Shown here one piece after another: positions 20,242 through 28,968 of a DNA stretch of 64,000 nt. Each line of letters opens with the position of its first letter. Position 1 is the stretch's first letter. The DNA is from an uncultured Veillonellaceae bacterium. Lineage in GTDB: Bacteria; Bacillota; Negativicutes; Selenomonadales; Selenomonadaceae. The translations under genes were made by a program, and so were the position numbers. The notes below the pieces were generated by a model, which was given only the letters and a program-made list of their open reading frames with translations, did no database searches and was not told the DNA's origin. The stretch lies in assembly GCA_900316275.1 (NCBI GenBank), contig ONCF01000068.1:1-64000 (forward strand). The letters run 5' to 3'.

Positions 20242-21375
20242 TTATTCAGTGTCCACGAGCAGTGTGGCCGGGTCGAAGCCCATCTGATCGATAAAATGGA
20301 ACAGTTCCGTGCCAGTGAGCACCTTGTTGACGGCCACCTCCCGCTCCAGATACAGGTCCACCATGCGCGGTGGGCAGCGGTGCCCCTCCGGGTCCGCAAA
20401 GAGCACGATGCGCGGCCGCTCCGTCTGGCCGAAGATGACTTTGTACACGATGCCATAGCCGTGCTGCGTCAGCAGCACCGTACCCACGGGGTAGATGGCC
20501 ACATTCGTAAAGAATAGTTTGAGCAAATCCTCATCGAACTGTCCTGGTGAGCAGTTCGACATGATATGATGCGCCACATGCGGCGGATAGGGCTTTTTGT
20601 AGGGACGCAGACTCGTCAGGGCATCGTACACGTCGGCAATGGCCGCGATGCGTCCGTAGAGGTGAATCTGGTTGCCCTGCAGCCCGTAGGGATAGCCGCG
20701 CCCGTCGAGGTGCTCGTGATGTTGCCGCGCGCAGATGGCGAACATGGCCGTCCCTGGCATGCGCATGGCGAGAATCATCTCGCTGCCCCAGCGCGGATGC
20801 AGCTTGATGAGGTCAAACTCCTCATCCGTGAGTCCGCCCTCTTTGTTGAGCACCTCCTGCGGCACACGCGTCTTGCCGAGGTCGTGCAGCAATGCGCCGA
20901 GCGTCAGCTCGTGCATGTGCTTGGCGTCCATCTCACAGAGCGTGCCAAGGATGGCCGAAAGCACGGCCACGTTCACACTATGCGCGAACGTATATGAATC
21001 ATAGGTGCGGATATCCGTCAGCTGTACGAGATTTTTCCGCCGCAGCACTAGATCGCCGATGATGGCGTCAGCGGCCTTTTCCACAGGGCCGATGTCCATG
21101 AGCTTCTGCTGCTGCACATTTTCGAACAAATGGTAGACATGGTCCACCGCTGCCTTGCGCGTTTCCTCCTGCAGGACGTCCTCCGGCGGCTTGATTTCGA
21201 GGTCAGGCTCCGTGGATGTGATATAGATTTTTTGAATGCCCAGCTGGCGCAAACGCTGGATATAGGTGGCCGTCAACGGCACACCCCTCACGAGATAGCT
21301 GGCCCCTTTAGAGTTATAGACACTCTGCACCGGCACCATGCCTGGCCGCAAATTCTTGAGTGGTAGCTTGATCAC
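20242..21375 (-). CDS. HD-GYP domain c-di-GMP phosphodiesterase
   Basis: 377 residues. An N-terminal DUF3391-like region of about 100 residues precedes the HD-GYP domain. Metal and signature motifs are intact: FAHSVNVAV, LLHDLGKTRVP, LHPRWGSEM, RQHHEHLDGRGYP and IAAIADVYDALTS. It should hydrolyse c-di-GMP fully to GMP. About 90 residues after the HD-GYP core contain a strand-rich extension. The start is GTG 21375 with AAAGGGG 12 bases upstream. It has its own terminator before cheA, so it may be transcribed separately from the chemotaxis operon. Confidence 0.92.
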   Translation of the reverse strand: MIKLPLKNLRPGMVPVQSVYNSKGASYLVRGVPLTATYIQRLRQLGIQKIYITSTEPDLEIKPPEDVLQEETRKAAVDHVYHLFENVQQQKLMDIGPVEKAADAIIGDLVLRRKNLVQLTDIRTYDSYTFAHSVNVAVLSAILGTLCEMDAKHMHELTLGALLHDLGKTRVPQEVLNKEGGLTDEEFDLIKLHPRWGSEMILAMRMPGTAMFAICARQHHEHLDGRGYPYGLQGNQIHLYGRIAAIADVYDALTSLRPYKKPYPPHVAHHIMSNCSPGQFDEDLLKLFFTNVAIYPVGTVLLTQHGYGIVYKVIFGQTERPRIVLFADPEGHRCPPRMVDLYLEREVAVNKVLTGTELFHFIDQMGFDPATLLVDTE

Positions 21376-21470
21376 GACACCAGCAGACCCCTTTCGTTGC
21401 TTATACTCTCATAAGTATAACATAAAATTCCGCCTACTGCTACGATAAAATAATTGCTTGGGTAAACGTT

Positions 21471-22067
21471 TTATTTACGTATGAGATCCCGCATGGGGCC
21501 GATGGGTGTGCTGAGATCCATATGGCCGTCGAGCGACTCGATAGGCTGCCCTTCGATGAGCAGCTGAACTTTTTTGATTTCTTTGAAACCGGCCAGCGTA
21601 TCGACGAGCGAGCCCACGAGCATCTCCTCGCCCGTCGAGCCGCCCACGAAGTCCTCTTTCAGCGCGCGGTTGAAGCTGACTTTGGCTACGCCGTCCGCCA
21701 CCTTGACGCTCTGCACCTTCGCTTTCTTCGGGAAAATGGCAATGGCCCCTTTGCCCTGCGGCCCCTGGAGCAAGGCCTCGACGGCTGCCTGATATTTATT
21801 GCCGCCCGCCTGCCAGCGGATTTTACGCTGCTCGCCGAGCAGCTGCATGCCATTGTCATCGGGGAAATACAGCGTGAGCGTCTGACTGCCGCCGGCCTGT
21901 TTCGCCACACTGCTGGCAGACGAGGACGCGCTGCTGCTGGCCGTCACGGCCGACGTGGATGCGGACGAGCTCGTTGCCGCCTGTTTCTCCCCCTGCGGGT
22001 CACAGCCAGCACAGAACACGAGCAACACTGCGAGCGCCGCCAACAACATAAAGCGTAACTTTTTCAT
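21471..22067 (-). CDS. GerMN-domain lipoprotein
   Basis: 198-residue exported lipoprotein. Lys-Lys-Arg N-region, hydrophobic core and lipobox CAGC (Cys about residue 22), then a Ser/Ala-rich tether to about residue 60 and one GerMN domain (TLTLYFPDDNG, YQAAVEALLQGP, VAKVSFNRAL, MLVGSLVDTLAGF). In spore-formers GerM pairs with amidase-type proteins; here a cell-wall amidase lies just upstream, which suggests an envelope role. GGAGG precedes the ATG. The exact function is unknown. Confidence 0.85.
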   Translation of the reverse strand: MKKLRFMLLAALAVLLVFCAGCDPQGEKQAATSSSASTSAVTASSSASSSASSVAKQAGGSQTLTLYFPDDNGMQLLGEQRKIRWQAGGNKYQAAVEALLQGPQGKGAIAIFPKKAKVQSVKVADGVAKVSFNRALKEDFVGGSTGEEMLVGSLVDTLAGFKEIKKVQLLIEGQPIESLDGHMDLSTPIGPMRDLIRK

Positions 22068-22164
22068 ATAAGCCTCCTATATACAGTCGCTAAAGCAACG
22101 TCAGCCTGCACCAAAAAGCCGCCATCGCCAGAAGATAACCAAACCACGCTGCTTGACAGCAGCA

Positions 22165-23259
22165 TCATTTAGCCGCGCCGCCGAAAAATCTGCCGATGCC
22201 GCGCGCGATGGCCGCTGCCACTTTTTGCTGATAATCATGGTCTGCGAGCAGTCGCTCCTCGGCAGGATTCGTGATAAAGGCCAGCTCCACGAGCGACGCC
22301 GGCATGGCCGAGTGGCGCATGACGTAGAAGCGCGCTTCCTTCACGCCGCGGTTGAAACGGCCACCCGCCTGCGCGAGCTCCTCGTTCAGCAGCTGCGCGA
22401 GGCGGTAGTCCGCGTCGGTCTTGGGATAGTAGTACGTTTCCATGCCATGTGCGCCCGGATTCGAAAACGCATTGCAATGAATGGAGACAAACACCTCTGC
22501 GCCCGGCGTGCGCACGCCGACGTCGACACGCGCCTGCAGCTCGTCGCGGTCTGAGGCGCCCGGCCCGTAGACATCGACGTCCGTATCGCGCGTCATGGCC
22601 ACCTCGGCGCCCGAGGCCGTGAGGATATCGCGCACGGCCTGCGTCACGGGCAGCGTGACCGAGGCCTCCGTTACCCGGTGCGGGCCGATGGCCCCCACGT
22701 CGCTGCCACCGTGTCCCGCATCGAGCACGACCGTGTGTCCGGCTACGCCGTCCACCGTCTGCACAGTCGGCGCGGCCGGATGCAGGACCTCGATGACGAG
22801 GCGATAGGGCAGGCGCTTTCTGCGCTCCCGCGGCAGCACGCGCACGCGGTAGTCATCCGCCTGTAATGCCTTATGTGTCGTCTGGATGCTGACCACGAGC
22901 GTACGGTTGTCCAGTGCTGTGAACTGCACGCCATGGACCTCCTGCCGCCGCACCGGGATATCCGCCTGCACATCACCGCGCCGTGTCTTTTGCATGGTAA
23001 TCTGCAGCGTATCCGGCTGCTCTTTGGCCACGGCTACCGTATAGCTGAGGTTGTCACGGTCGAGGCCAATCTCCACGCGCGTGGCCGCCCGGCCGTCCAC
23101 CTCCACCTCGCTCGTCTGGAAATAGTTCAGCTCATGCATGCCACGCGAACGCGCCTCGCCCGCCGTCGGCCCGCAAAGCGTCAGCCCGACAAGCAGCACC
23201 AGCGCCAGCGCACCGCCTCTGCCTATATATCTCCGTAAAAACTCAAAAGCTCTATCCAC
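22165..23259 (-). CDS. N-acetylmuramoyl-L-alanine amidase with AMIN domain (AmiC-like)
   Basis: 364-residue exported zinc amidase that cuts the stem peptide from peptidoglycan, normally during daughter-cell separation. Signal sequence with core GGALALVLLVGLTLCG (residues 15-30), an AMIN domain (about 40-155) and an Amidase_3 domain (about 165-360) with zinc ligands in VVLDAGHGGSDVGA, the conserved Glu in RVTEASVTL, SIHCNAFS, and the C-terminal catalytic Glu in SLVELAFITNPAEE. The GTG start at 23259 follows GGGAGG. It probably shares a transcript with the GerMN lipoprotein 97 bases downstream. Confidence 0.93.
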   Translation of the reverse strand: MDRAFEFLRRYIGRGGALALVLLVGLTLCGPTAGEARSRGMHELNYFQTSEVEVDGRAATRVEIGLDRDNLSYTVAVAKEQPDTLQITMQKTRRGDVQADIPVRRQEVHGVQFTALDNRTLVVSIQTTHKALQADDYRVRVLPRERRKRLPYRLVIEVLHPAAPTVQTVDGVAGHTVVLDAGHGGSDVGAIGPHRVTEASVTLPVTQAVRDILTASGAEVAMTRDTDVDVYGPGASDRDELQARVDVGVRTPGAEVFVSIHCNAFSNPGAHGMETYYYPKTDADYRLAQLLNEELAQAGGRFNRGVKEARFYVMRHSAMPASLVELAFITNPAEERLLADHDYQQKVAAAIARGIGRFFGGAAK

Positions 23260-23395
23260 GCCAAAACCTCCCTGACAGGTTTCCTGCCCCGTCCGGTTTT
23301 ATCTATCTAAAAATCTGTCTGCCGTCAAATTCTGCCCCATACCTTGCGGGGTATGCTGCCTGCCAACGAAAGCGGGCCTTGCACAACATCCGCAC

Positions 23396-23605
23396 TTATT
23401 CACCATGCCGCAGCGACTCGGCCTCACGCGCCGCCGCCTCTGTCTGAGCCGCGTCATAGGCAAGCGTGAGTTTCAGGTAGTCCCCCTCCCCCACATCACT
23501 GGGCAGCAGATGCCGCGGCCAGTTCACCGGCGCCTCCTGCTCACCCACGAGCAGCACGGCATAATCTTCCTCAAAGCGGTCGATATAGGCTGTAACGTCT
23601 TTCAT
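23396..23605 (-). CDS. Small DUF3006-type protein
   Basis: 69-residue acidic protein (AYIDRFEEDYAVLLVGEQE, WPRHLLPSDVGEGDYLKL) that resembles the DUF3006 family often encoded next to ComEC-like metallo-beta-lactamase proteins. Here its ATG overlaps the stop of exactly such a gene by 4 bases, which supports the assignment and implies coupled translation. Function unknown. Confidence 0.75.
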   Translation of the reverse strand: MKDVTAYIDRFEEDYAVLLVGEQEAPVNWPRHLLPSDVGEGDYLKLTLAYDAAQTEAAAREAESLRHGE

Positions 23606-24618
23606 CGCGTCCCCGCCTGCCCTTCATAGGTCTCGCCTGGTGCGGACAGATTGTCCTTGGCATGCTCCGCTGCCACTTTGTAGGTCTGCCCGTCCGTCGT
23701 AATGGTAATCGTGCCCTGCCAGGCCGTCACGAACACCTGCGCCTTGAGCGCTTTATACTTTTTCAGCGTCTGCTCATGCGGATGGCCATACGTATTGCCT
23801 GTGCCACCTTTTTCCTCTTTCGGCCCGCAGGAAATGAGACAGACCTGCGGATGCACATAGCGCAGGAACGTCGGCGAAGACGACGTCTTGCTGCCGTGGT
23901 GGCCGGCTTTCAGCACGTCACTGTTCAGCACGTCTTTATAGCTCGCGTCAATTTCCTGCTCAGCCTCCTGCTCCGCGTCGCCCGTGAACAGCATTTTAAA
24001 ATTGCCACAGACGAGCTGCCCCACGATGGAGCCGTTATTCTGGTTGAAGTGCTCATCCTTGCTCTCCGCGAGCATTTTCGCCCCCGGCGCATAGACGTGG
24101 AATTTCACCCCGCCGCCGAAGTCCAGCTCATCGCCCGCTTTCAGCGTCTTGAGCGGAATATGTTTCGCCTTGGCCTGCTTCACATAGTTGCGGTAGATTT
24201 TCGACTTCGCCGTCACGCCGTTGTCGTAGATTTCGCCGACCTGATAGTCCGCATAGAGCACCGGCATGCCGCCGATGTGGTCCGCGTGCGGATGCGTGAG
24301 GATAACCTTGTCGATTTTCGTCACGCCCGCCTTTTGCAGCTGCGTGCGCAACTTGTCCTGCTCATCGACGTCGCTCGTATCGATGAGCACCGTCTGCTCC
24401 GCCGTCTGTACGAGGATGCTGTCCCCCTGCCCCACGTCGAGCATCCTGATCATCACCTGCCCGCTGGGCATAGTCGGCGCAGGGGCAGACTTGGTGACAG
24501 CTGCCGCACTGCTGCCACTGCTGCTCGTTTCACTCGTCGTACCCTGTCCACCGCAGCCCGCGAGGAACGCCGTCGCGAGCAGCAGCAGCCCAAGCAACAT
24601 ACCGATATTCTTTCGCAC
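23602..24618 (-). CDS. ComEC/Rec2-type metallo-beta-lactamase-fold lipoprotein
   Basis: About 338 residues. Signal peptide with lipobox LAGC near residue 21 (in the 338-residue frame), a Ser/Thr/Ala-rich tether, then the MBL fold resembling the C-terminal hydrolase domain of ComEC: LDVGQGDSILVQT, zinc motif THPHADHIGG, LFTGDAEQEAE, LKAGHHGSKTSSS and the closing YGHPHEQTL. Likely a cell-surface hydrolase, possibly a nuclease. It lacks the ComEC channel, so a direct role in DNA uptake is unproven. The start is GTG 24618, 8 bases behind AGG; GTG 24627 is an alternative. Confidence 0.82.
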   Translation of the reverse strand: MRKNIGMLLGLLLLATAFLAGCGGQGTTSETSSSGSSAAAVTKSAPAPTMPSGQVMIRMLDVGQGDSILVQTAEQTVLIDTSDVDEQDKLRTQLQKAGVTKIDKVILTHPHADHIGGMPVLYADYQVGEIYDNGVTAKSKIYRNYVKQAKAKHIPLKTLKAGDELDFGGGVKFHVYAPGAKMLAESKDEHFNQNNGSIVGQLVCGNFKMLFTGDAEQEAEQEIDASYKDVLNSDVLKAGHHGSKTSSSPTFLRYVHPQVCLISCGPKEEKGGTGNTYGHPHEQTLKKYKALKAQVFVTAWQGTITITTDGQTYKVAAEHAKDNLSAPGETYEGQAGTR

Positions 24619-24666
24619 TCTTGTCACCTGAAATCCTGTTTCTGCACTGCCGTTGAGGGGCAGTAC

Positions 24667-24924
24667 TCAATGATGTTTATGCTGGTTTTTATTGTGGCTC
24701 TTTTCCAGGCGCCGATCCTGCTCCTGTGCCGAGGGCTCCTCGTTGCGGCGCTGATAGTAAATGTAGATGCGCACGGCCTCGAGGATAAACCACAGCGTAA
24801 AGCAGACCGCATAGATATAGTCAATCGTCTGCAGATTGCCAAAGTCCATATTGGCAAACAGATAGACGCCGACGATGGCGATGAGCACATCCATCGGCTT
24901 GACGGCTTTTTTGAACCAATCCAA
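24667..24924 (-). CDS. Small membrane protein, 85 residues, TTG start
   Basis: Two hydrophobic segments (VLIAIVGVYLFANM and IYAVCFTLWFILEAVRIYIYY) followed by a charged, His/Lys-rich cytoplasmic tail. I choose TTG 24924 because GGGAGG lies 8 bases upstream; the longer reading from 25017 has no ribosome site and runs through AT-rich leader. Unrecognised family. It lies 48 bases upstream of the MBL lipoprotein gene and is probably co-transcribed. Confidence 0.65.
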   Translation of the reverse strand: MDWFKKAVKPMDVLIAIVGVYLFANMDFGNLQTIDYIYAVCFTLWFILEAVRIYIYYQRRNEEPSAQEQDRRLEKSHNKNQHKHH

Positions 24925-25069
24925 AACAGATTCCTCCCTTGTTACATTCCATTCTATAGTACTAAAAATTGTCCACCGTTGCAAGGCATAAAATCTTGCA
25001 CTTACCAGCGTGGACACTTACAATAAAAGCAGGAGCTGCCAGAGCCTTTTTTTAGACAAAGAGTCGTGC

Positions 25070-25075
25070 TATAAT
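25070..25075 (+). promoter_or_regulatory. Extended -10 promoter of the AAA/PD-(D/E)XK gene
   Basis: TGC followed by TATAAT (extended -10), about 36 bases before ATG 25111. The -35 region is only a T-rich tract. Confidence 0.5.
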
Positions 25076-25110
25076 TTTAACCAAGGACCAATGTGCAGGG
25101 AGATGAGCAA

Positions 25111-26799
25111 ATGCAGAAACAGCTGATGATTGGCGAGTCAGATTTTCGTACCCTGATTAAACAGGGTGGGCTGTATGTGGATAAGACTGACATTATCCAG
25201 CAGCTGCTTGACCAGCGCAAGCGCGATAAGGTCACGCTTTTTACGCGGCCCCGGCGCTTTGGCAAGACGCTGACCCTGAGCATGTTGCGCTATTTTTTCA
25301 GCCTGGCGCATCGGGAGGAGTTTGCGGAGCTGTTTCGGGATACGGACATCATGCGGTCAAAGGCACGTTACCGCGACCTGGCTGGCACGAAACCGGTTAT
25401 TTTTCTGACGCTCAAAGATGTGAAAAAACCGACATATACCTCGTTCGTGGATGGCATGCGGCTCTTGATGGGCAAGCTGTATGACACATATGCGGTCATC
25501 TTGCGTGATACGGAGTTAAGTGCGTGGGAACGTGATTTTTGCCAGCGCGTGGCCATGCGTGGCGCTACAGAAAATGAAATGCAAGAATCGCTGCAATTTT
25601 TGACGGAGGCACTGGCGCGGCATTATGGTCAGCCGGTGGTGCTGCTACTCGACGAATACGATACGCCGTTGGAGTTCGCGCGCGAACGCGGCTATTATTC
25701 GGAGGCAGTGGACTTCATGCGTAATTTCCTGTCTATGGCGCTGAAGGATAATGAGTCCCTGTATTTTGCCGTTATCACGGGTGTACTGCGCATCGCTAAG
25801 GAAAGCATTTTCAGTGGGCTGAACAATTTGACGGTGTCCTCGGTGGCCAATGGCGGGTACGCCGCTGCCTTCGGCTTTACGACGGAAGAAGTGGAACGAC
25901 TGGCCAAGGGTTGCGGGCAGGTGAACAAATTGCCGGAGTTGCGTGCGTGGTACGATGGCTATGCGTTTCAAGGCGTGGAAATCTACAACCCGTGGTCGGT
26001 GCTGAACTATTTTGCCCACGACTGCGTGCCACAGGCCTATTGGGCTAACACTGGCTCCAACGGACTCATTAGGGATATGCTGTCACAGGCGGACGCGCGC
26101 ATGTGGCGCGAAATGCAGGGCCTGATGGCATGGCAGAGTGTTGTTTCGCCGATTGACGAGGACATTGTTTACCAGCATATCTTGGAGAGTCACGACGCTT
26201 TGTACAGCGTGTTGCTGGCCGCGGGCTATCTGAAAAGCGTGGCGCGTGTGCCGGAGGAACCGGATATGTATCGTCTGGCCATCCCTAATCGGGAAGTCAG
26301 GTCTATTTACCGACGGGAAATACTCGCGGCTATGGACGCGGGCAAGGGCAATATCAGCAGCGCCCTTTACGGCTTGCGTACAGCCATGGAGCAGGGCGAT
26401 GCGGCCACCTTCGAGGAGACATTACAGGACATCTTACGCAAATACGTCAGTGTGCACGACGCGGCGCGCCCCGAGAGTTTTTACCACGGCCTCATGCTAG
26501 GCTTACTCTTATATTTCGAAGCGGATTACCGCCTGGAGTCCAACCGTGAAAGCGGCGGTGGACGTTTCGATATCGCCTTGTTCCCCCGCAAAAAATCTCT
26601 GCCGGGCATTGTGCTGGAGTTCAAGTCAGTCAACGACGTTGCAGACCTGGCTGGCGCAGCACAGAAGGCCTTGGCACAAATCAAGGACAAACAATATGTC
26701 ACAGCCATGCAAAAGGCGGCGGTGCCCTGCACTTGGTTATATGGCTTGGCTTTTTGCGGCAAGCATGTCGCATTGGCCAGTGACTCTGAACATTGCTGA
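25111..26799 (+). CDS. AAA-ATPase-like protein with C-terminal PD-(D/E)XK nuclease domain
   Basis: 562 residues. The N-terminal AAA-ATPase-like domain has Walker A RPRRFGKTLTLSML and Walker B VVLLLDEYDTPLE. A helical middle follows. The C-terminal PD-(D/E)XK (DUF1703-type) fold reads GGGRFDIAL and GIVLEFKS about ten residues later, with the catalytic Asp, Glu and Lys kept. The family is often multi-copy in anaerobes; roles in defence or selfish behaviour are suspected but unproven. I choose ATG 25111 (GGGAG upstream); ATG 25093 is possible. Codon use is less GC-biased than its neighbours, which suggests transfer. Confidence 0.85.
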   Translation: MQKQLMIGESDFRTLIKQGGLYVDKTDIIQQLLDQRKRDKVTLFTRPRRFGKTLTLSMLRYFFSLAHREEFAELFRDTDIMRSKARYRDLAGTKPVIFLTLKDVKKPTYTSFVDGMRLLMGKLYDTYAVILRDTELSAWERDFCQRVAMRGATENEMQESLQFLTEALARHYGQPVVLLLDEYDTPLEFARERGYYSEAVDFMRNFLSMALKDNESLYFAVITGVLRIAKESIFSGLNNLTVSSVANGGYAAAFGFTTEEVERLAKGCGQVNKLPELRAWYDGYAFQGVEIYNPWSVLNYFAHDCVPQAYWANTGSNGLIRDMLSQADARMWREMQGLMAWQSVVSPIDEDIVYQHILESHDALYSVLLAAGYLKSVARVPEEPDMYRLAIPNREVRSIYRREILAAMDAGKGNISSALYGLRTAMEQGDAATFEETLQDILRKYVSVHDAARPESFYHGLMLGLLLYFEADYRLESNRESGGGRFDIALFPRKKSLPGIVLEFKSVNDVADLAGAAQKALAQIKDKQYVTAMQKAAVPCTWLYGLAFCGKHVALASDSEHC

Positions 26800-26824
26800 G
26801 GCTGCGCAAAACGTTTGTGATAAC

Positions 26825-26881
26825 AGAAGAAAGGCGAACCCTGCAGCATGGTGCTGCCGCAAGGGCTCGCCTTTCTTCTTT
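26825..26881. terminator. Bidirectional terminator
   Basis: A 13-bp outer stem (26825-26837 with 26867-26879) plus an inner CCCT/AGGG and GCAGCA/TGCTGC stem, rich in T at the 3' end on both strands, between two convergent genes. Confidence 0.8.
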
Positions 26882-26915
26882 GTACATAGTGATACGTGAT
26901 GACAACGGCTAGGAG

Positions 26916-27377
26916 TTATTTTTTGTCCGATTGCGTTTTCTGATTTTTAGCGTCTTTATTCTGCTGCATTTCTCCGAGGACGAAGTTTTCGAGGCCGCCC
27001 TGCTTGTCGAAGATGAGCATGCAGTGTACGGCGGGGGCTTTTTCGAACTTCATGACGTAGGAAATGCGGTCAGCCTGCGTGAAGCGCTCCCAGGCGACGA
27101 AGCCGAGGGCTTGCATCTTGCCCCATTTGGCCTGAATGTCTTTACCCGCCTTGACGACTTTGTCCTGTGCAATCTGCTTCTGCGCCGTGGGGGACAGGAG
27201 CTTGTAGGCTTCCTCAGGTTTCTGCTGCACAATCATGGTCTCAATCCACTGATTCGCGAGCGTCTCCTGCGCGGCGAAAGCGGCGGCGTCCGGGGCGTTC
27301 GTCGGCGTGGCGGCCTGTGCGGGCAGCGGCAGCAGCGCCATGGCGCCCATAGCTAAAGCGATGATAAACTTCTTCAT
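26916..27377 (-). CDS. Exported hypothetical protein
   Basis: 153 residues. Cleavable signal peptide MKKFIIALAMGAMALLPLP ending in AQAA (about residue 23). The mature part has a helical start, an LSPTAQKQIA segment, and alternating strands (YVMKFEKAPAVHCMLIF), reminiscent of DUF3887/NTF2-like secreted domains. The tail is Lys/Gln-rich. GGAGGAG precedes the ATG. Function unknown. Confidence 0.75.
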   Translation of the reverse strand: MKKFIIALAMGAMALLPLPAQAATPTNAPDAAAFAAQETLANQWIETMIVQQKPEEAYKLLSPTAQKQIAQDKVVKAGKDIQAKWGKMQALGFVAWERFTQADRISYVMKFEKAPAVHCMLIFDKQGGLENFVLGEMQQNKDAKNQKTQSDKK

Positions 27378-27482
27378 ATTGAAATCTCCTCCTGCCGTTT
27401 ATTGTACGCGTCCACACGGCAAAGTGCAAGATTTTATACCTTACACTATTACGTTTCTCGCAGAGCCCCTTTTACTCAACTT

Positions 27483-28511
27483 TCAATCCTCGTAGCAGCT
27501 CGCGGCGGGGCGGCGGTAGTAGCAGAAGCTCAGCGTGGGCGTACTGCTCGCGACCTCTTCCTGCAGCGTCATGCCCGTGAGCTCGGGCAGATAGACATCG
27601 GCGGGCACGGCGGCCGCGACCTCCGTGACCCAGGCGTCGCGGCAGTAGGGCAGCAGCAGCGCGTAGATGGCTGCGCCGCCGATAATCCAGATTTTGCGCT
27701 GGCGCCAGTTCTCCTCACTCTGCAGCTGTCCCAGCGTCTGCCAGAGCTCCGTGAGGTCGTGGCAGACGACAAAGCCCGCCCGTTCCTGCCGCGTCTGTGC
27801 GCGGCCCGTGAGCGAGCGCGATAGCACGATGTTCAGGCGTTGCTGCAGGGGCTGAGCCCCCGGCAGCGTCTCCATGGTATGCCGCCCCATGATGAGGATA
27901 CCACCTGTCGTCTTTTGCCGGAAAAACGCCTTGTCCTCCGGCTCGTCAAACAGCAGCTGACCTGCCTTGCCAATGCCACGGTCCACGCCCATGCAGGCGA
28001 TGAGATGGAACGGGAACGGATTGCTGAGCTCGCGTGCCAGGCGATAGTCCTGATGCGCAATGCTGTCGCGCCAGGCCGTTGCCGTGCGCCCCGCTATCTC
28101 TAGCTCCGGCGCAATCTCTGCCAGCGGCACGAGCACGAACGCCCGCTCCGTGAGGTAAGGATGCGGCAGATGCAGCTCTGCCGTATCGCTCGTGATGCCG
28201 TCGCTGGCGAACACAAGGTCGATATCGCAGGTGCGCGCGCCCCAGCGCTCGTGCCGGATGCGCCCGAGCTGCAGCTCAATGGCCTGGCAATGATGCAGCA
28301 GCTCGAGCGGCGTAAGACGCGTGCGCAGCGCACAGGCCGCATTGATAAAGTCCGGCTGGTCCGTCTTGCCCCAGGGTGCCGTCGTATAGAAAGACGACGA
28401 GCGCAAGAGCTGCGTCTCCGGCAGTACGGCCAGCAGACGCAGCGCCTCGCGCAGCGTCTCTCCCTTCGCGCCGAGATTAGCGCCCAGACTCAGATAGCAT
28501 GTCCACTGCAT
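27483..28511 (-). CDS. folK: Fused HPPK-dihydrofolate reductase (FolK-FolA)
   Basis: 342 residues, two folate enzymes in one chain. The N-terminal HPPK (about 1-155; CYLSLGANLGAKGETLREAL, FINAACALRT, RHERWGARTCDIDLVF, LPHPYLTERAFVLVPL) transfers pyrophosphate to 6-hydroxymethyl-dihydropterin. The C-terminal DHFR (about 170-340; HLIACMGVDRGIGKAGQLLF, ILIMGRHTMETLPG, IWIIGGAAIYALLLPYCRD) reduces dihydrofolate with NADPH. No stop or frameshift separates them. ATG 28511 overlaps the folB stop (TGATG); a TTG two codons earlier is less likely. This fusion pair is uncommon; HPPK is more often fused to FolB or FolP. Confidence 0.9.
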   Translation of the reverse strand: MQWTCYLSLGANLGAKGETLREALRLLAVLPETQLLRSSSFYTTAPWGKTDQPDFINAACALRTRLTPLELLHHCQAIELQLGRIRHERWGARTCDIDLVFASDGITSDTAELHLPHPYLTERAFVLVPLAEIAPELEIAGRTATAWRDSIAHQDYRLARELSNPFPFHLIACMGVDRGIGKAGQLLFDEPEDKAFFRQKTTGGILIMGRHTMETLPGAQPLQQRLNIVLSRSLTGRAQTRQERAGFVVCHDLTELWQTLGQLQSEENWRQRKIWIIGGAAIYALLLPYCRDAWVTEVAAAVPADVYLPELTGMTLQEEVASSTPTLSFCYYRRPAASCYED

Positions 28512-28948
28512 CAGCAATCACCTCTTTTACGGCTCTGGCCATCGGCCTCAACGATTGGCACGTCTACGGGCACGTCCGCAAGCGTCAGCGTGCGCTGACG
28601 CGTAATCTCCACGGCTGCATCGCGGAACGTGCCCGCGATAGGCGCGCCCGGTTTATGTACAGTCACGGTCACGGTCTGCACCGGCGCATAGCGGGCGAGC
28701 AGTCGTGCGGCGATGCGCTCCGCCACGGTCTCCAGCAGGTTGACCGGCTCGCCCTCGACGATGGCCCGCACGTCCTGAAACACAGCCGCGTAGTTCACGG
28801 TCGCCGCGAGGTCATCCGTGCGCCCAGCCTGCTGCAGCGGCAGCGTGAGCACGACATCCACGATAAAGCGCTGTCCCTGCGCCCGCTCCGCTGGCAGACA
28901 GCCGTGGTGTCCGTAAAACTCCATGCCCATGAGCCTGATACTATCCAT
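28511..28948 (-). CDS. folB: Dihydroneopterin aldolase
   Basis: 145 residues. Cleaves dihydroneopterin to 6-hydroxymethyl-dihydropterin, the substrate of the FolK domain encoded next. Motifs: GMEFYGHHGCLPAER, ATVNYAAVFQDV, and LLETVAERIAARLLA with the conserved Glu, then VTVHKPGAPI (general-base Lys). The C-terminal tail is about 20 residues longer than usual. ATG 28948 has GGGAG 9 bases upstream. It lies 20 bases after folP and overlaps folK by one base. Confidence 0.93.
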   Translation of the reverse strand: MDSIRLMGMEFYGHHGCLPAERAQGQRFIVDVVLTLPLQQAGRTDDLAATVNYAAVFQDVRAIVEGEPVNLLETVAERIAARLLARYAPVQTVTVTVHKPGAPIAGTFRDAAVEITRQRTLTLADVPVDVPIVEADGQSRKRGDC

Positions 28949-28968
28949 GTCCCGCAACTCCCTAAATT

